A stretch of 56,791 bases of DNA from Methylovulum sp. (lineage in GTDB: Bacteria > Pseudomonadota > Gammaproteobacteria > Methylococcales > Methylomonadaceae). Position 1 is the first letter of the stretch. Each line of letters starts with the position of its first letter. The DNA lies in NCBI GenBank assembly GCA_028712695.1, contig JAQTQZ010000022.1, positions 1-56,791 on the forward strand. Reading direction: 5' to 3'. The notes below the pieces were generated by a model that was not told where the DNA came from, made no database searches, and saw nothing but the letters and a program-made list of their open reading frames with translations. This document shows positions 1-10,200 of this stretch, in pieces. The translations under genes and the position numbers were made by a program.

Positions 1-44
1 ATGAAGAACACCGGCCTTCACTTTTGTAATCATCGGGGTCTGTC

Positions 45-149
45 ATGGATAAAAAAAACCTAAAGGGGCGGTTTTCGGACAGCTACGAAAATCTGGCACC
101 GAAAAAAAAGCAGCAACTGATGTTATTTGAAGCCGCGCGAGATAATTAA
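45..149 (+). CDS. 34-residue ORF across the left prophage end
   Basis: An ATG at 45 opens a 34-codon frame rich in Lys and Gln that ends at 147-149, inside the first end repeat of the prophage. A GGGG run lies about 8 bases upstream. If the prophage begins near 128, the last residues are phage-encoded and this would be the 5' part of a host gene cut by the insertion. I do not recognise the protein and it may not be expressed. The rest of bases 1-176 holds only the end repeats. Confidence 0.25.
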   Translation: MDKKNLKGRFSDSYENLAPKKKQQLMLFEAARDN

Positions 150-167
150 ACAGTAAAAAGCGAGATA
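137..167 (+). repeat. left-end transposase-site-like repeats
   Basis: GCGAGATA occurs at 137-144 and 160-167, exactly 23 bp apart, with related A-rich bases between. The same motif with the same 23-bp period occurs inverted at 40272-40302. Repeated, roughly 22-bp sites at both ends are what MuA-type transposases bind, so these are candidate left-end sites. The outer TG would be at 128-129. Binding is inferred. Confidence 0.65.
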
Positions 168-176
168 ATTGGCAAT

Positions 177-509
177 TCAGACACTATCAGCAAACCACAC
201 CGCCTTGTCAATTAGATTAGCAACATCAGCACTCGGTATCACAGCAACCGGAAACATATCCACCTTATTCCCCTCCCAAAACACCTGCGCATTAATATCC
301 GGTGACCATGCGCTGTGCAGATAATGCTTTGACAACTCCGCCGCGTTACTCGCAAACAAGATCGTGAAATAATACCCAGTGTATGAGTTATCGGCGGGGA
401 CTGAAGGCGTGGGTGACCGGTACGGAAATGTTATCGTATTGAAGCTTATCCTCAACAGACCTTTGTATGCTGGAACAATCCCGATATTTTTACCTATATA
501 ACTTGCCAT
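177..509 (-). CDS. distal virion protein of unknown function
   Basis: A 110-residue protein and the last gene of the leftward tail operon. It starts 2 bases after the stop of the Asp-box tail protein and ends next to the left prophage end. It is rich in Tyr, Ser, Asn and aromatic residues, with no membrane segment or signal peptide. Its position after the receptor-binding candidate suggests a small tail fibre, cap or chaperone protein. I recognise no domain, so the role rests on context alone. Confidence 0.6.
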   Translation of the reverse strand: MASYIGKNIGIVPAYKGLLRISFNTITFPYRSPTPSVPADNSYTGYYFTILFASNAAELSKHYLHSAWSPDINAQVFWEGNKVDMFPVAVIPSADVANLIDKAVWFADSV

Positions 510-510
510 A

Positions 511-2265
511 TCATACCTTTGGCAATAGCCAACGGGTTGTTGCCCCCACGTTAAGTATGACGTAGTAGTCAGCTCCTATTAGCATCTCGTCCCCCGTCGC
601 GCCGATATTAGCCATCTTTAAACCACCTAAAATGCTGCCACCCCGTGATACATAGTTTCCCGTTTGGACTGATAACGCGCTGATAGCTACATCTTGACTG
701 ATGTAATAACCCACATCGTTTTCATCAAGCGCCTGTGTTGCTGATAGTGACAAAGTGCGTAACGAATATTGATAATTGCTTGCGCTTATTAAGTCAACGC
801 CTGGCTTTGACTTATAACGCGGTGAGTAACAGTTAAAAGTCGAGTTGCCAACAAAATACCAGCACGGATAGGCGACAAGCGGGGTTCCCGGAACATTCCA
901 TGGGTCGTCCCGCGTGGCCTCAAAGCAACCCACGGCACAGGAACCCATCGTCCCACCCCACACGTTCAAATTAGTGATATAGCTGAACAAGACCATATAT
1001 CTGACATTAGCACCGATAAAAACTAACCCGCCCCCTGCCGTGTCAAGTTGCTGTGCGTAAGTGCTGTTGTCGCTTGAATAAGCAACATTAGTCAGTGCCT
1101 TGCTTGAAGTATTGTAGTGCTCATAAACTGTCAATAATATCTTGACTGGGTTTTCGGTATATCGCACTTCAAGAAAAACGAATTTATATTCCCCCCCCAC
1201 CAGCGGTGCCCTAAAGACAGCATTTAACTTACTTGCGCCAATCTTATAGCTTGCGTTAGTGCCAAACGTCAAGAACCCACCCAGAGTCGTTCCCGCTGTT
1301 GTCGATGCGATAGCATAGGGTGAAACTAAAGTTGGACTAGGCCGCGAAATCCATGTCGCCCCATCGTTGAGGTTTTCATAAAAAAGTCCGGTTGTTGGCG
1401 ATGTTGCAATCACAGCCCCGCCGTAATATGCCAGTTTTTTAAAGTTCCCAGAACCGACTGTAGTCCACACCAAACCATCCGGGCTTGACTGGATTATTGA
1501 GCCACTTGTCGAGCACGAGATAAACACAGACCCGTTATAAATCACGCCATTGGGACTGCTGTAACAAGTATTTGACACCCAACTCGCACCATCGGTCGAT
1601 GACACACAAGTTGCTCCAGTACCAAAAAGCAAAATGGACGTGCCGTTAGAAACAGCAATCTTATACGTGTTGCTGAAGCCCGTAGCTACCGTGCTAACAG
1701 TAGTGCCATTTGTCGTCGTGTAAACATTAGCCGTCGCGCCGTTGGGGTTGACCATATAAAAAGTTGACCCAAAAACGCCAATATCAAACAAGTTGCTACC
1801 GGCAGTGACTGTGTAAGTGCCGCCAGCCGTCCACGTGTCCCCATTATCTGAGCTGTAATAAACAGTGGCAGTTGTTGATGCTATTTTTACGGCAATTGAA
1901 AGCCCAGATGCCACACTATAAGCAACCGCAACAAACCCAGTGACTGAACTACGCAACGTCCAGTTTTTACCGTCTGTGCTGTTTGCGATACCGTTTGACG
2001 AAACCGCTATCCATTTGCTGCCAGTGTGTGTTGCGCTGTTCACCACCCCTAAAACGTTCAGGTTGCCCGAATCATAAACGTCATGCAGCCCAGTTGTAAG
2101 CTCTTCCCACCCAGCGGGTTCTGCGCTGACGATATATGAGCTGCCCTGAAGACAGCTGGCCGACAGATTGGAAACCAGCGTTTCCCCCGTCAAGATTGCT
2201 TTGATGTCGGCAAATATCTCACCGACGTTGCTGGTTGATGGTTTATAAACGTATTTTGCGAGCAT
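511..2265 (-). CDS. tail receptor-binding protein with Asp-box propeller
   Basis: 584 residues. At least five Asp-box-like motifs (S-x-D-x-G-x-x-W type) appear near residues 95-102 (STDGKNW), 138-145 (SSDNGDTW), 222-229 (STDGASW), 260-267 (SSPDGLVW) and 299-305 (NDGATW), about 40-80 residues apart. Asp boxes mark blade turns of beta-propellers in sialidase and BNR-type proteins. The C-terminal 280 residues are Tyr/Ser/Gly-rich and beta-like. As the large protein downstream of the tail hub it is the best candidate for host-surface recognition. Propeller fold and receptor role are inferred; no sialidase catalytic set was identified. Confidence 0.65.
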   Translation of the reverse strand: MLAKYVYKPSTSNVGEIFADIKAILTGETLVSNLSASCLQGSSYIVSAEPAGWEELTTGLHDVYDSGNLNVLGVVNSATHTGSKWIAVSSNGIANSTDGKNWTLRSSVTGFVAVAYSVASGLSIAVKIASTTATVYYSSDNGDTWTAGGTYTVTAGSNLFDIGVFGSTFYMVNPNGATANVYTTTNGTTVSTVATGFSNTYKIAVSNGTSILLFGTGATCVSSTDGASWVSNTCYSSPNGVIYNGSVFISCSTSGSIIQSSPDGLVWTTVGSGNFKKLAYYGGAVIATSPTTGLFYENLNDGATWISRPSPTLVSPYAIASTTAGTTLGGFLTFGTNASYKIGASKLNAVFRAPLVGGEYKFVFLEVRYTENPVKILLTVYEHYNTSSKALTNVAYSSDNSTYAQQLDTAGGGLVFIGANVRYMVLFSYITNLNVWGGTMGSCAVGCFEATRDDPWNVPGTPLVAYPCWYFVGNSTFNCYSPRYKSKPGVDLISASNYQYSLRTLSLSATQALDENDVGYYISQDVAISALSVQTGNYVSRGGSILGGLKMANIGATGDEMLIGADYYVILNVGATTRWLLPKV

Positions 2266-2267
2266 TA

Positions 2268-2750
2268 TTAGGCCACCTGGATGTTGAAAATATAGGACAC
2301 GGTGTTGGCAAAATCCCCGTAAATCTTAAAATTTACTTGGGTTGGCAATGTGAGAGTAAAAGTTGGGACAGCTGAGGCCACATCAGGCAACCCGATTTTT
2401 TGCACAGACGCCAAAACAGTCCCATCTGCCTCTGTCACATCCAGGGTGATGACCGAGGTGGTCGAGTTGCTGCCGAACAACGCCGTGGTTGCTGAATAAA
2501 CCCCCGCTGGCAAGAGGATACTGGCAATAACCAGCGGCGACTTACCCACCCATCTGCGGCTAAGTGGCAGGATGATTGCCGATGAGCCGCCTGTACCCCC
2601 GTCTGTATCAATAATCTCCACATTAATTAGCGTACCGATCAACGCAGGGGTAGTTTCGGCGGGCGTGGTGTCGGGCGTGTCAACTGATGTCCAATAGACA
2701 AAATCACCCGCGCCGGTGTCCCATCCACTCATCGTATAAGTTATCGCCAT
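2268..2750 (-). CDS. small tail-associated structural protein
   Basis: 160 residues, rich in Thr, Val and Ile and predicted mostly beta strand, without signal peptide or transmembrane helix. It lies tightly between the J-like hub gene (9-base gap) and the Asp-box protein (2-base gap), so it is co-transcribed with the tail tip genes. The position suggests a small fibre, collar or hub-decorating protein. I recognise no named family. Confidence 0.6.
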   Translation of the reverse strand: MAITYTMSGWDTGAGDFVYWTSVDTPDTTPAETTPALIGTLINVEIIDTDGGTGGSSAIILPLSRRWVGKSPLVIASILLPAGVYSATTALFGSNSTTSVITLDVTEADGTVLASVQKIGLPDVASAVPTFTLTLPTQVNFKIYGDFANTVSYIFNIQVA

Positions 2751-2759
2751 CCTCGTCTC

Positions 2760-5279
2760 CTAAATCGTCCAGCTTTTGATGATGGCGGCAATGCCGTCGG
2801 CATCTGCATAGGCCACTAGCCTGACATCAGCGGCGGCGGATAACGTATACCCCGCCGCCGCTGTACGCCGCTGAATGCCGCCAGCCACACCGCCGATCGT
2901 GGCCAACACCGTACCATCTGGCAGGCGCAATTCCATAGTCGCGGCATTGCTAATATCAAGGCAACCCAAAACGGCAGTTGGTGCGGGGTGATGCCCGGCG
3001 GACAACGGCTGGATAGCCATCAGCGTAGGTACAGTGCCGACCACTTTAATATTGACCGGATAGGCCGCCCCGTCTTTATCGTCTGCCGACAGCACCAAGG
3101 TATACGCGGGCACATCCGCTAACGCTTGCAAGCCTTGCCCGTGCTCGTTATAGCTTAAAAACTTAAAGTTAAGCGTCCGGCCAACATCTTTTTCATTAAA
3201 AGCAAACCTGAATAATCGGTTATCACAACGGACAAACGGCTCGCCCGTTAATGCCCCCTGCGCCGTGCCAAACAAGCCGCGCCGTAGATAGGGCAACGGT
3301 GCAATGCTGAACGCATCGCCAACGGCGGGGGATACCGGAAAGGCCGCGCAGGAAATGGTGCGGATACCGCCCGTATTGGTGTAACCCGTTATCGTGCGCA
3401 CCTGCCCCACGTTGCCCGCCACGCCCGCCGTGCAAGTGATAACGCCACCGTTATAGTAGTCCTTATCTTTCCACAGGCTGTCGAACTGGATACTGGAAGA
3501 CGAATTGACCACGCTAGCGAATGCGGCCACGGCAACAGGGTTTGGCGTGGTCAGGTCGTAATTGTCGCCGACCCGCTTGGCGTCACGATAGGCCAGATAT
3601 TCCCCGCCAACCAGACATAAAGAATCATAGGTCACCGCATCGTCCTGGCTCACACTACCCAAACTGCCGTTTGATTGCGTCAAGTCAACTAGCAGCACAT
3701 GGGCGGGATTAGTGTCCGGGTCTGTCCCCGCCGGATAATCCGCCGCAATCCCACCCATCGTTGATTGCCCGTTCAGCGCCCCAATCTGCACGTAATTGTC
3801 ACTGCCATAGCTAGTCCAAATTTGGCAACCGCCATACCTTGCATCAAGATGTGACACCGCCACCCACACCTCATGGCCGCCCGCCGCCAACGCGCCGGGG
3901 GCATTAAAAATAACCGGCGGGTTAACATCGCCTACCGGGGTGTTCCAGGGGACACGGGCGTAAGACACATCATCAGCGGCGTAATGCTCACTATCGCCCA
4001 CGCCGTCCGGCACATCTTCAAAGATGATAGACATCGCATCGCCATCGTCCGTGACTTCGACAATCATCACGGGCCAGGCGTCAAAGCCCAATTCCGCGTC
4101 ATCAAAAAACACTACATCGCCGGGTTCAAGATACGCATACTGCCAAGACGACAACCGCGCCTCATGCGTCCCGCCGCCGTATTGCGCCTGCTGTAGCAAA
4201 TTCTGACAAACACGCTGCGCCACGTCCATCAGCCGGATTTCCTTGGCGACAAATTGCGAGGCCTCGCGCAAGCCATACGTTTTGATAGCCGCTGTATCAG
4301 TCGCCGCCGGGGTCAGCATTTTGTTGTACTCTTTGCTTCGGGACTCGAATTCAACAATAAACGAATTGTCTGCCTCGGCGCGGTCTTTGGGCGTGGACAT
4401 AAGCGGCTCATCGCCGCTATCAGATAGAAAATCATCGGCAGTCAAGTGAATGTCCAGCGGAGCCGTGGGCAAATAATCAATGCCATTGCCGCTGTGCGCA
4501 GTTTGCGAGACGGGAATAAATTTCAATGCGCCACGGTCGCCCGCCGCATTTTGCGTCCAGACCGCCCCGCAATTGGCAATGGTGGCCCACCGCGACAGCA
4601 CGTCCTTGGCGGCTTCTTGTTCAGTCAGCGCAGGCGAGATGACCAACCCGTAACTGCCACAATAATCATCAAGTTGCGATAATGACAACAGACAGTCAAC
4701 ACCGAAATCAATCCCCCACATATCATCCAACAATAACCCGGCCATACAATTGGCAATAGTGGCGTCTTTGCCCGTGCCAACGTTGGCATAAAACCCCTCG
4801 ACCTCTACACCATGGTTGCCTAACGATGCCGAACTGGTCAGCTCATAATCGTGCGCGGCCAGATAAGCAAAGCCGTTATAAACCAACGCCTTTTCAGGAT
4901 GTTTGGTAGCCATGTAATCCCAGGCCGTCTGACCGTCCGCCCCGTCAAACTCGGCGAAGCCTTTTAGGTCCGGCGTGGCGTACAAATCCTTATTGACCCA
5001 TAGGCGTTTATAATTCACGCCGAAGCCGCCGCCCTCGCACACCAACAGCACAACGGTTGCATAATAGCTATACTTTACCGTGCCTTGGTTGCCGCCGCCG
5101 CCTTTGCCGCCCATGCTTTCGTGATGGGTCACGCTATAAAAATCGGCGTAATCAATCAAGATACACTGTACCCGTGCCGTGCCCATCACGACCGGCACGG
5201 TCACGCCATACCCTTGAGACATGACTTTAAAAGAGCCAATCGCCGGTACTTGCTTACTCGCTGGACTGCCGCCTCCCAT
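2760..5279 (-). CDS. tail tip hub protein (J / GTA gp15-like)
   Basis: 839 residues. The N-terminal third has Gly-rich turns and a strand-rich region typical of hub proteins that close the tail tube. Residues around 350-430 hold the segment on argument-like hub conversion and a run (LEPGDVVFFDD) typical of tail proteins in the J/GTA gp15 group. The gene directly follows DUF2460, DUF2163 and NlpC/P60 genes, the order seen in gene transfer agents and related siphophages, where the hub comes last. It is shorter than the GTA 'megatron' (usually over 1200 residues), so it may lack the extra N-terminal domain. The assignment is strong by order and moderate by sequence. Confidence 0.75.
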   Translation of the reverse strand: MGGGSPASKQVPAIGSFKVMSQGYGVTVPVVMGTARVQCILIDYADFYSVTHHESMGGKGGGGNQGTVKYSYYATVVLLVCEGGGFGVNYKRLWVNKDLYATPDLKGFAEFDGADGQTAWDYMATKHPEKALVYNGFAYLAAHDYELTSSASLGNHGVEVEGFYANVGTGKDATIANCMAGLLLDDMWGIDFGVDCLLSLSQLDDYCGSYGLVISPALTEQEAAKDVLSRWATIANCGAVWTQNAAGDRGALKFIPVSQTAHSGNGIDYLPTAPLDIHLTADDFLSDSGDEPLMSTPKDRAEADNSFIVEFESRSKEYNKMLTPAATDTAAIKTYGLREASQFVAKEIRLMDVAQRVCQNLLQQAQYGGGTHEARLSSWQYAYLEPGDVVFFDDAELGFDAWPVMIVEVTDDGDAMSIIFEDVPDGVGDSEHYAADDVSYARVPWNTPVGDVNPPVIFNAPGALAAGGHEVWVAVSHLDARYGGCQIWTSYGSDNYVQIGALNGQSTMGGIAADYPAGTDPDTNPAHVLLVDLTQSNGSLGSVSQDDAVTYDSLCLVGGEYLAYRDAKRVGDNYDLTTPNPVAVAAFASVVNSSSSIQFDSLWKDKDYYNGGVITCTAGVAGNVGQVRTITGYTNTGGIRTISCAAFPVSPAVGDAFSIAPLPYLRRGLFGTAQGALTGEPFVRCDNRLFRFAFNEKDVGRTLNFKFLSYNEHGQGLQALADVPAYTLVLSADDKDGAAYPVNIKVVGTVPTLMAIQPLSAGHHPAPTAVLGCLDISNAATMELRLPDGTVLATIGGVAGGIQRRTAAAGYTLSAAADVRLVAYADADGIAAIIKSWTI

Positions 5280-5281
5280 TG

Positions 5282-5722
5282 CTAACCCCTCGCAAAATAA
5301 CTAAAAAACACCCGCTCACGCCGCTTCAAATCCGCATGCAGCGCATAATCCAACACCACGCCAGATTTTCCGCCGCGTAGCGCATGTATAATATGCGGGT
5401 AATTGACGGCGATAGCCCCGTGACTAAAGGTGCGGCCAAACTTAAACACCACTAAATCACCCGGCAACGGGTCGGCAACCGGCGCGCAATACCGCTCGAC
5501 AATCTGCAAATACCGCTCTTCGCTCCGATGCAACGCCCAATCAATGGGGTAATCGTCCACCGCCTGGTTGTCAATCAACCCCAAATCACGGTACACAGCC
5601 AGCGGAAACTGCCCGCAATCGACACCACCGTGTTCGCCTTTCACACTCTCGTTATGCCGCCATGGCGTCCCCTGCCAGGTCATCGCCTCGGCAATCACAG
5701 CTTGCCTACGCGCATCCATCAC
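5282..5722 (-). CDS. NlpC/P60-type tail tip peptidase
   Basis: 146 residues. The papain-like triad is visible: Cys36 in GVDCGQF, His101 in FSHGAIAV and a later His near 110-113. NlpC/P60 enzymes cut peptidoglycan stem peptides; in this gene order (after DUF2460 and DUF2163) they are tail-tip subunits thought to open the cell wall during DNA entry. The start overlaps the end of the DUF2163 gene by 4 bases, pointing to coupled translation. There is no signal peptide, as expected for a virion protein. Confidence 0.85.
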   Translation of the reverse strand: MMDARRQAVIAEAMTWQGTPWRHNESVKGEHGGVDCGQFPLAVYRDLGLIDNQAVDDYPIDWALHRSEERYLQIVERYCAPVADPLPGDLVVFKFGRTFSHGAIAVNYPHIIHALRGGKSGVVLDYALHADLKRRERVFFSYFARG

Positions 5723-6594
5723 AAGTTCTCCTCATACACTGGCACAAAGGGGAAGCTGCGCCGCTTGTCCAAATTATCAAACCGCCCAGCGCATGTCGCC
5801 GCCGACAAATCGCACCCCGCCACCGCCTCAAAGACATCACCGGCTTGCGCCGCATACGGCAACGGTGACACCAAGAAAAATTGCCCGCCCACATAGCGTT
5901 TGACGGTGCGCATCACGCCCGTATTATCGCCGGAAACAAACACCACCCGGCCTTGGCTAAAATAGCCGTCCGCTTGGGTTAATGCCGTGTCCAGCCACTT
6001 TTTTGACGCCCCCGTGACCGTCGCCGAATGGCTGTAAGCCGCTTCCGACAAGCCACAGCGGCTGTCATAATGCGTGTTCATGCAATTCAGGTTGATCGTT
6101 TCCCGTGGCACGCTCACCGATAATTTCTCGGCGTCCGAAACCAATGTGAACGTGCATGATGACCGCCCAGGCTTGGGCATGGACACCCTGCCTTCAAACA
6201 AAAAAATCACACCCACCACCACCGGATTCGTGTTGCCCGCGCTGTCCAAGCTGCAAAACGCTTTCTGTATCAGCAACCGCGCCCCGCTTAGGCCGCCATT
6301 GCGGATAAATTGCGGCACCGGGATGCCTTCCAGCAAATCACCGGGCTTATACCAAAGCGTCATGTCCGTATTGTCTACGTCCAAATTGCCCCGATGCAGT
6401 TTTGACGTGATCGCCCCGCGCTCAAACAGCAGGCCATTAGGGGGAAACTCATGCCCCCCCCAATTTAATACCATGCCGGACAATGTGCCAATGCGGGACT
6501 TTTCGCCGGATGTTAGCGTCAGCGTGTACAGTTCTGCTTGTTTATACCGCCCGCTATCAAGCAGGGCTTTCAATTCGGGTGTGACTATTTTCAT
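5719..6594 (-). CDS. DUF2163 / BR0599-type tail protein
   Basis: 291 residues, the normal size for this family. It has the N-terminal region that follows tail-associated DUF2460 proteins, and the characteristic C-terminal Cys cluster (CMNTHYDSRCGL, then CDLSAATCAGRFDN) ending in the FPFVP motif. In gene transfer agents the counterpart (gp13) is an iron-sulphur-type hub component of the tail tip. It overlaps the genes on both sides by 4 bases. Family assignment is from remembered motifs. Confidence 0.85.
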   Translation of the reverse strand: MKIVTPELKALLDSGRYKQAELYTLTLTSGEKSRIGTLSGMVLNWGGHEFPPNGLLFERGAITSKLHRGNLDVDNTDMTLWYKPGDLLEGIPVPQFIRNGGLSGARLLIQKAFCSLDSAGNTNPVVVGVIFLFEGRVSMPKPGRSSCTFTLVSDAEKLSVSVPRETINLNCMNTHYDSRCGLSEAAYSHSATVTGASKKWLDTALTQADGYFSQGRVVFVSGDNTGVMRTVKRYVGGQFFLVSPLPYAAQAGDVFEAVAGCDLSAATCAGRFDNLDKRRSFPFVPVYEENL

Positions 6595-7211
6595 AAACCA
6601 TCCAGGATGTTGACCGGGCTGCCGACAAACGCAAATTCCTCTTCACTAAATGCCTGCACCGCAAATTCAGTGAATGCCGTTTGGTCGCTGTCAAAGCGGC
6701 AACGGTGGTAATACTTGCCAGACCAAGTGATAACAGCCCCATCACTTGGCGCCACGCCAAACGTGACCATTCCTGTGGCGCTCACAGCATGGTTTTCCGG
6801 CGCATCCAACGCACCGTCTATATATAAGTCGCAAAACGCCAAATTAGGGTTATGCACAGGCTCGATAAAGCCGCCGGGATGGATGATGCGCAGCTGAAAC
6901 GCGGCAGTTGTGCCGTCGCCCGTGCCAAGCAGTGTTTCCGTGCAGGTGTTATGGCGTGGGCAATCATACAGCCAAGTTTGTTCGCGGCCGCCGACTGACA
7001 AATAAAAGCCAAAAAACCAATCCATCTCCGTATCTTCGAAATTGTCCAAAATGCCAATCGGCACGGTGAATTTCCACAGCGGATAAGCCTCAAAATTAGC
7101 CCGCAATTCGCGCTGGCCACGGGCGGTTTTTTGGATGCGCGTGTCAAAAAACGGGTTGCGCTGGCGGTCAAAAGTAAAGCCCGGATAGGATGGCAAAATT
7201 AAATCACTCAT
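6591..7211 (-). CDS. DUF2460 distal tail protein
   Basis: 206 residues, the usual length for DUF2460. The N-terminal YPGFTFDRQRNPFF-type start and the central FYLSVGGREQTW segment, where the family has its conserved glycine and aromatic residues, are present. The GTA counterpart (gp12) forms the distal tail ring below the tape measure. It follows the tape measure gene directly with a 4-base overlap and precedes DUF2163, the conserved order. Confidence 0.85.
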   Translation of the reverse strand: MSDLILPSYPGFTFDRQRNPFFDTRIQKTARGQRELRANFEAYPLWKFTVPIGILDNFEDTEMDWFFGFYLSVGGREQTWLYDCPRHNTCTETLLGTGDGTTAAFQLRIIHPGGFIEPVHNPNLAFCDLYIDGALDAPENHAVSATGMVTFGVAPSDGAVITWSGKYYHRCRFDSDQTAFTEFAVQAFSEEEFAFVGSPVNILDGL

Positions 7212-10200
7212 GATTTCAGGCTCTTCCCGGTTCTGGCTTTGTCACGCACGACCCGGGCGAGGGTGTCGCCGTGGTTTTCCAACAGGCGTTTGACGCTTTG
7301 GCCATCCACAGCAGACACATTAAAATGTGTGTCGCCCTCATTGATGGTTTTATGCGTGGTGTGGTTTACAGGTTGCATCGCCGCCAGTTTCTCCGCCGTT
7401 GCTGTGTCATGATTGCGCCGCGCTGCCTGGGCCATGGTTGCTGCCTGTTCGCTGGATTGCTGGGGTAGCGTTGCGATGGACTTAGGGATTGCCCAATTGC
7501 CGTGCAGTTGCCCGTTGGCCACCAAATCGCCGACCACGGCGGACACGTCAGTGGCTTGCAAGCCGTTGCTCTTGACAAAGTTAACCACACTGCGGAAATT
7601 GTCCGCCACCCCGGCAGGCAAGATGGTCTCTTGCTCATGCACCATTTGCATCCGGTCTTCCGGCACCGACCACAGGCCTTTTTTCGATGACGGGATCATC
7701 GCGCCGTAGGCCATCATCGCCGCGAAGGCCGCCACGGCGGCGACCGCCCCCAAGACCGGGCCGATATACGGGATGCTCGCCATCGCGTTATACGCAGACA
7801 CGGCAGCCTCAGCGGCTTGTGCAAAAATCGAACTTTTAGCCTTGCTGGCCGTTGACGCCTGCGCTGTCTCATTGGCGGCGATGGTGCTGCCAGTCCGCAC
7901 CACATCATTAGTGACTTGTGCGGTGGTCATCACCGTTTCAGTGATGGTTTTGGTCGCGACCTTAGCCGCTTCCTTTTCGCCAAAGCCCAACAGCTCCCAC
8001 GCCCACTGCGCCGCCGTAAACACCTTGTCCTTAACCCACTGCGCCTTCTCCCATAACGCCGAGGCCAGCTTGATTGCCCGTTTGCGCAATGCCAAGCGCT
8101 GCTCGCCAGCGGCTTCCCACGCCCATTGGGCCGCTAAAATCGCCTTTTCTTTCGCCGCGATCAACATGGCATAAATCACATCGCCATTTTTCAACGCCTT
8201 TTCCGCCGCCCCCGTGGCCTTAATGCCGGACAGCTTCCACGCCCACTGCGCAGTTTGCATCACCCTTTCTTGGATAAAGGTTGACGCATAGGTCACCAAC
8301 ATCGAATTGGCGGCATTCCTAACGGCATTACTGATAGTTTGCTGGCCGGTCAACACGCCATTGGTCATTTGCTGCAAGGCATTTTTGAACGGCGCCATCA
8401 TGCCCTCAAAAATGGCCTTATTATTGGTTGCCAACTGGTTATTGATGCCTTGCACATCCAGGCCGAATTTGCGTATCAACGCCTTTTGGTCGTCCAGGTT
8501 TTGCGCCAGCGCCAGCTTGTCATCCTTGAGCAGCTTGCGCTTTTCATTCAGTAATTTCAGCTCAATTGCCAGCCGGTCGGCGGCAAACTGCCTGAGTCGG
8601 CCCAGATGCTCGGAGGCAGTGAGAGTGCCCAGATCAAGTTCTTGTTGCGCGGCCTGCTCCTGCACAGTAACGGCATCCAAGGCGGCATCATGCCCAGCCT
8701 GCAACTGCGCTTCGGTCAGGGCTTTTTGTTCGGCCAGGGTGGTCTTTTTTATCTCCAGTTCGGCAGTGGATTGCTCGGTGGCGTTGGCCTGCTCGTCTAT
8801 CCCTAAGTTTTTTAGCCGCGCAACCCGGTCTTGCTCGACAGCCACCAGCTCATTATCCAAAAGCTTTATTTTGTTCGCCGATGCCTGCCGCTCTTCAATA
8901 GTGCCGCCGCCGGTCGGATTTTGCAATTCAGCTTGTACTTTCGGAACATAGGCTTGCGTTTCCGCAGGCAGCTTTTTAATGTCGCCTTGCGCGGCTTTGA
9001 CTTTGGTAGGATTAGAGTTATAAGCTGCCAAGGCTTTATTGACATCGCCATTAAACGTATCCAGCAATTCGCGCAGTAGCTTAGCGCCACCCTCGATATT
9101 TTGCTTGGGATCAAATACATCCTTGACGCCTAAACTTTTTGCTGTAGCGGGCATGAGCTGCATTAATCCAGAAGCGCCCGCCGGCGACACTGCTTTAAGA
9201 TTACCCTGGCTTTCAACCTGCATAACAGCACGCAGCAGGCCATCGGGCAATCGCTGTTTTTGCTGAGCCGCATCCAACAATGGCGCATAAGCACCGCCGG
9301 GCACCGACGCCTGTTCAGCCTGTTTTTTGGAGAGAATAGCCGCCTTATCCAATCCGCTGGACGCTTCAATATATTGTCGTTCGACTGTTAACTTTTTATC
9401 ATCCAGTTCTTTTCTTAACGCCAGCGTCTGTTCATTCTTTTGCTGTTCAGTGATAGTTTGCTCGACAACTTGCCGTTCAAGTTCCAGTTTTTGTGCATTA
9501 AACGTGCTGTCCAGCTGTTTAAGCTCAAGATCATGCGCAGCAGTCAGCGCATCCGAGCGGGTTTTGATGGCGGCTAACTGCAAGTCCAGATTGGCTTTAA
9601 TCGCATCCGTTGGTATTTTTGGGGTTTCGGTTCCGGTATCGCCCAAGCCTAAATTGCCATTGCCGACACTACTGCCGCGTTGCTCTGGAGGTGGCAGAGT
9701 GATGGCATTTTTTTCGCCTTCGCGCTTAATTTCATCAGCAATTTCATGGCCTAAATCAGCCAATACCTGATCCGCAAAATTAAGCGCATTACCGATGTAA
9801 TCAACACCAAAATCTTTTTTTCCGGCGGCTGCGGATTGTTGGTCGGCATTTTGGTTGATTTTGTCCGTGTCGGTCGTGTTGGCGGCTAATTGGGCGTCAA
9901 TATTGCTGGTGTCGAATTTGCCGGCCAATGCGTCTTTTATATCGCGTCCCGCCGCTTTTGCCAGCTCAACCGCGCCCTTGAACTTAACCCGCAAAATATC
10001 GACGAATTCGTCCAACCTAATCCCGGCATTGTCTTTTAACCAGATCAGGGCGCCGACCACGAAGTTTGCCCAGGCTTTAATTTGGCCAGGGCTATTGTCG
10101 ACAAATTGTTTGATCGCATTGGTAATACGAGCCCACGTCGTCTCATTGATACCGACCAAGCCCAATAGCCAGCCTCCAAACTGGCTGATATAACCACCGA

